This document shows, piece after piece, positions 5,306 through 7,046 of a stretch of DNA of 7,046 nt. The stretch is from an uncultured Candidatus Saccharibacteria bacterium (GTDB lineage Bacteria > Patescibacteria > Saccharimonadia > Saccharimonadales > JACDBH01), in assembly GCA_946479835.1 (NCBI GenBank), contig CAMLHD010000031.1:1-7046 (forward strand). Direction: 5' to 3'. Made by a program: the position numbers and the translations under genes. The notes under the pieces were generated by a model, which ran no database searches, was not told the origin of the DNA, and was given only the letters and a program-made list of their open reading frames with translations. Within the stretch, counting starts at the first letter, position 1. Every line of letters begins with the position of its first letter.

Positions 5306-5479
5306 ATGGGAAATACGTTAATCGCCTTTTTGGTAGCTATCAGCGCCGCTACCTGGATCTATTCCAAGATGATGCGCAATACCGGCGGCCTGACCAAGAG
5401 CGCGCTGACAGTGGCAGCCATCAGCGGCGTGCTGGTGTTCGTGCTGGTTCTTATATTAATTGGTCTTATACCTAACTAG
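5306..5479 (+). CDS. Small two-helix membrane protein (57 residues)
   Basis: The ATG at 5306-5308 directly follows the TAA of the HIT gene, and the frame stays open to TAG 5477-5479. The product has two hydrophobic helices: one near the N-terminus (about 4-19, LIAFLVAISAATWIYS) and one near the C-terminus (about 34-55, LTVAAISGVLVFVLVLI and onward). A positively charged polar loop, KMMRNTGGLTK (21-31), joins them. The loop charge predicts a hairpin with the loop in the cytoplasm. I recall similar short proteins in Saccharibacteria but know no function. Translation is probably coupled to the HIT gene; an AAAGG 12 bases upstream is a weak ribosome site. The clean two-helix design, zero spacing and normal codon choice support a real gene. 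Confidence 0.8.
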   Translation: MGNTLIAFLVAISAATWIYSKMMRNTGGLTKSALTVAAISGVLVFVLVLILIGLIPN

Positions 5480-5483
5480 CCAG

Positions 5484-5528
5484 ATAATACTCATTTTTGT
5501 TGGCATCAAACGGCCAAACTAGTATTAT
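5484..5528. repeat. Nested inverted repeats over the HTH-HAD promoter (possible operator)
   Basis: The outer arms ATAATACT (5484-5491) and AGTATTAT (5521-5528) are perfect 8-base complements 29 bases apart. Inside lie TTGGC (5500-5504) and GCCAA (5513-5517), 8 bases apart. The right outer arm covers the -10 region and the inner left arm covers the -35 box. The downstream product has a Cro/C1-type DNA-binding domain, so self-regulation is plausible but not shown. Confidence 0.45.
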
Positions 5529-5531
5529 AAT
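5500..5531 (+). promoter_or_regulatory. Promoter of the HTH-HAD gene, leaderless or nearly so
   Basis: TTGGCA (5500-5505, 5 of 6) is 17 bases from TATTAT (5523-5528, 5 of 6). An overlapping perfect TATAAT (5526-5531) lies 20 bases away. The predicted start, between 5535 and 5538, leaves a leader of 0-3 bases before ATG 5538. No Shine-Dalgarno is present. Confidence 0.7.
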
Positions 5532-5537
5532 CCTAAT

Positions 5538-6437
5538 ATGGACGAGCAGAGTTTGGGCAAGCGTCTTCAGGACGCTCGCGGGCGGGCCGGACTGACACAG
5601 CAGGAGCTATGCCAGCGTGCCGGCATATCTTACTCGACTCTGGCCAAGATAGAGCGCGGCGCTATCAAGGCGCCGTCGGTCTTTACCATCCAGCGGCTCA
5701 GCGAAGTGCTTGAGACCAGTCTGGACAGCCTGCTGGGCATTACCGCCTCATCCCTGCCCCAAGCCGCCAAAAAACGCAGTCAAAGCGGCGTTACCTTCGT
5801 TTATTTCGATATCAACGGCTGCCTGGTGCGCTTTTTTCACCGGGCGTTCTCTGAGCTGGCCGAAGAATCAGGCGCCTCGGCCGACCGTATAGAAACTACC
5901 TTCTGGCACTACAACGACGCAGTCTGCCGCGGCGAGATGAGCATGGACGAGTTCAACCGCACCATGGCCGAGCAGTTCAAGGTAATGGTTGACTGGAAGA
6001 AGTACTATATCCGCGCCGTCGATCCGATCCAGGAAATGCACGATCTGGTCCGCTGGGCCGCCGAAAACTACAAGGTCGGCCTGCTATCTAACATCATGCC
6101 CGGTTTTATAGACGAGATGCTGCTCACCGGCCTGTTGCCAAAGCTGCCTTACGACGCGGTGATCGATTCCTCGCAGGTAGGCGCTATCAAGCCGGAGCGG
6201 CAAATCTACGAAGCAGCTCAAGATGTGGCCGGCGTGCCGCCGGACGAGATCCTGCTAGTAGACGATTCACGCACCAATGTAATGGCCGCCGAGCACATGG
6301 GCTGGAAGGTGTTATGGTTTGATGATTTCAGGCCCGAAGAATCGGTTGCCCGCGTTCGCGCCAGCTTGGAACCAGCCGAAGAAAGCCCGCAGCCCGAACC
6401 GCAAAACCCTGGCGTAAGTTTTTCATTACCACAGTAG
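5538..6437 (+). CDS. Fusion of Cro/C1-type (XRE) helix-turn-helix domain with HAD-superfamily hydrolase domain
   Basis: Residues 6-67 form an XRE domain: LGKRLQDARGRAGLTQQEL, helix-turn-helix at about 20-40 (QELCQRAGISYSTLAKIERG), then PSVFTIQRLSEVLETSLDSLL. A short linker leads to a HAD domain (86-265). Motif I is VYFDINGCL with nucleophile D91, but the residue two positions on, normally Asp in phosphatases, is N93. Motif II is LLSN (S184), motif III is K218 in AIKPERQIYEAA, and motif IV is ILLVDDS (D242, D243). The helical cap (about 100-165, with RGEMSMDEFN) resembles the YihX-like subgroup. A Pro/Glu-rich tail ends the 299-residue protein. It is probably a cytoplasmic regulator whose HAD part senses or processes a phosphorylated metabolite. 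The N93 substitution makes ordinary phosphatase activity doubtful. Nested inverted repeats cover its promoter. Confidence 0.93.
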   Translation: MDEQSLGKRLQDARGRAGLTQQELCQRAGISYSTLAKIERGAIKAPSVFTIQRLSEVLETSLDSLLGITASSLPQAAKKRSQSGVTFVYFDINGCLVRFFHRAFSELAEESGASADRIETTFWHYNDAVCRGEMSMDEFNRTMAEQFKVMVDWKKYYIRAVDPIQEMHDLVRWAAENYKVGLLSNIMPGFIDEMLLTGLLPKLPYDAVIDSSQVGAIKPERQIYEAAQDVAGVPPDEILLVDDSRTNVMAAEHMGWKVLWFDDFRPEESVARVRASLEPAEESPQPEPQNPGVSFSLPQ

Positions 6438-6464
6438 AAAATAAGCTTTTCTGCTCTGGTTAGG

Positions 6465-6520
6465 GGCCGAAAGGATTAAGAAATTTGTGCTGGATGCACA
6501 ACTCTTTAATCCTCTCGGCC
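6465..6520. repeat. Long imperfect hairpin between convergent genes
   Basis: GGCCGA (6465-6470) pairs with TCGGCC (6515-6520). After one A-C mismatch, AGGATTAA (6472-6479) pairs with TTAATCCT (6506-6513). An inner stem TTGTGC/GCACAA (6485-6490 with 6496-6501) has loop TGGAT. No T run follows on either strand. It lies 27 bases after the HTH-HAD stop and could terminate both convergent transcripts, protect 3' ends, or be a small structured RNA or repeat. Which of these is unknown. The rest of 6438-6587 holds only a weak AT-rich repeat, AGAAAA/TTTTCT (6436-6452). Confidence 0.75.
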
Positions 6521-6613
6521 GGGGCGAAGCTCTCTGCGGTAGCGGAATTGCCGGTAGGCAACGCCCTTGGAAGTCTGCGTATCCCATTCAGGAAGCCAGT
6601 CCCAGATCAGGAC
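6506..6613 (-). other. Alternative-frame C-terminal extension of the hydrolase (possible frameshift)
   Basis: In the frame +1 to the hydrolase, the minus strand reads VLIWDWLPEWDTQTSKGVAY and a further 15 residues, ending at TAA 6506-6508, inside the first arm of the long hairpin. The composition (Trp, Tyr, Phe, charged residues, no rare-looking codons) looks more like protein than a random frame. A one-base indel near 6613-6630 would join it to the hydrolase. There is no independent start codon placed to use it. Confidence 0.3.
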
Positions 6614-7046
6614 CTTTGGGACCTTGCCTCCGCCGCTTGCTGATGGCAGCATCAATGACCTTGGCCACATGGCGGGGATGCGTCTGCGGCGCGAAATGAC
6701 CAGCATGAGGATGGATCTGAATGACGCTCCGGTGCCCAATGAGCGGACTGGTAACGCGGCGCGTGGCTTCCGGGTCCACTACAGTGTCGCGGGGACCGAC
6801 GAGCTCCAAGACAAAACCACCGGCAGCCAAGACCTTTTGGTAATACTCCAGGTTATGGCCTTCTTCCATATCGGCAAGCCTGGACAGCTCCTTGAGATGG
6901 CGCGGCATGTTGAGCCGGCTGAGCAATGAGCCCGGGTGCCTGATGATGTTGCTGAGCACTCCTGCACTGGCATGAATTGACCCCTGGGAGTAGCCTCTTA
7001 GGTGCAAATACTCCCACGCATTGGCTGTGTGCAGCCGGCCGTTGCC
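6588..7046 (-). CDS. Alpha/beta hydrolase fold protein, C-terminal part (N-terminus beyond window edge)
   Basis: The frame is open from the right edge, giving the last 152 residues. The tail of an alpha/beta hydrolase is visible: FVLELVGPRDTVVDPEATRR (78-97 of the visible part) carries the catalytic acid, probably D87, and IQIHPHAGHFAPQTHPRHV (109-127) carries the catalytic histidine, probably H117. A final helix (about 125-139) follows. Visible residues 12-70, with mixed helices, fit a lid or cap between strands 6 and 7. The nucleophile elbow and oxyanion region are outside the window, so the substrate class cannot be judged. The gene converges on the HTH-HAD gene across 150 bases with a long hairpin. 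After KRRRQ the tail GPKGPDLGLAS may be out of frame, since the next frame over stays open with natural-looking protein sequence to 6506. Confidence 0.88.
   Translation of the reverse strand, partial: GNGRLHTANAWEYLHLRGYSQGSIHASAGVLSNIIRHPGSLLSRLNMPRHLKELSRLADMEEGHNLEYYQKVLAAGGFVLELVGPRDTVVDPEATRRVTSPLIGHRSVIQIHPHAGHFAPQTHPRHVAKVIDAAISKRRRQGPKGPDLGLAS

Noticed and set aside
6426..6587. Minus-strand 53-codon open frame starting one base after the hydrolase stop
   Set aside because: It reads through the long hairpin, has poor protein composition and ends inside the HTH-HAD gene on the opposite strand; probably chance.

Overview
The window reads as chromosomal sequence from a small-genome bacterium, most likely a member of the Patescibacteria (CPR), with Candidatus Saccharibacteria (TM7) as my best guess. 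Nothing in the window is diagnostic on its own. The inference rests on compact gene packing, several short uncharacterised membrane proteins of a style common in that group, a ComF-type competence gene beside housekeeping genes, scattered single tRNA genes, and several genes whose -10 box lies only 5-7 bases before the ATG, as expected for leaderless mRNAs. UGA is used as a stop, so the code looks standard here. By eye the coding regions are a little above half G+C and the intergenic gaps are much richer in A+T.

Left part (1-1622): a small heat-shock protein (Hsp20), cut by the window edge, is read leftwards from a good sigma-70-type promoter. A ComFC-type phosphoribosyltransferase is read rightwards with a strong Shine-Dalgarno. 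Two serine tRNAs (anticodons TGA and GCT, both with encoded CCA) follow on the minus strand. They share one good promoter and a terminator hairpin that overlaps the comFC stop codon.

Middle part (1623-4836): a rightward two-gene unit encodes a 208-residue membrane protein and a 134-residue membrane protein. It meets, with one base between the stop codons, a leftward VC0807-family six-helix membrane protein. To the right lie tRNA-Arg (anticodon GCG, with its own terminator), tRNA-Ser (anticodon CGA), and a 378-residue membrane protein with a large predicted outside domain, all leftward.

Right part (4837-7046): a 61-base divergent promoter region serves the 378-residue protein and a rightward HIT-family nucleotide hydrolase. 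The HIT gene abuts a 57-residue two-helix membrane protein. Next is an unusual fusion of a Cro/C1-type DNA-binding domain to a HAD-superfamily domain, with nested inverted repeats over its promoter. A long imperfect hairpin separates it from the C-terminal half of a leftward alpha/beta hydrolase cut by the right edge, which may carry a frameshift near its end.

I see no mobile element, CRISPR array, phage gene or clear defence system. The region looks like an ordinary core stretch. The items most worth a second look are the leaderless gene starts, the HTH-HAD fusion with a substituted catalytic residue, the long hairpin, and the possible frameshift in the hydrolase.
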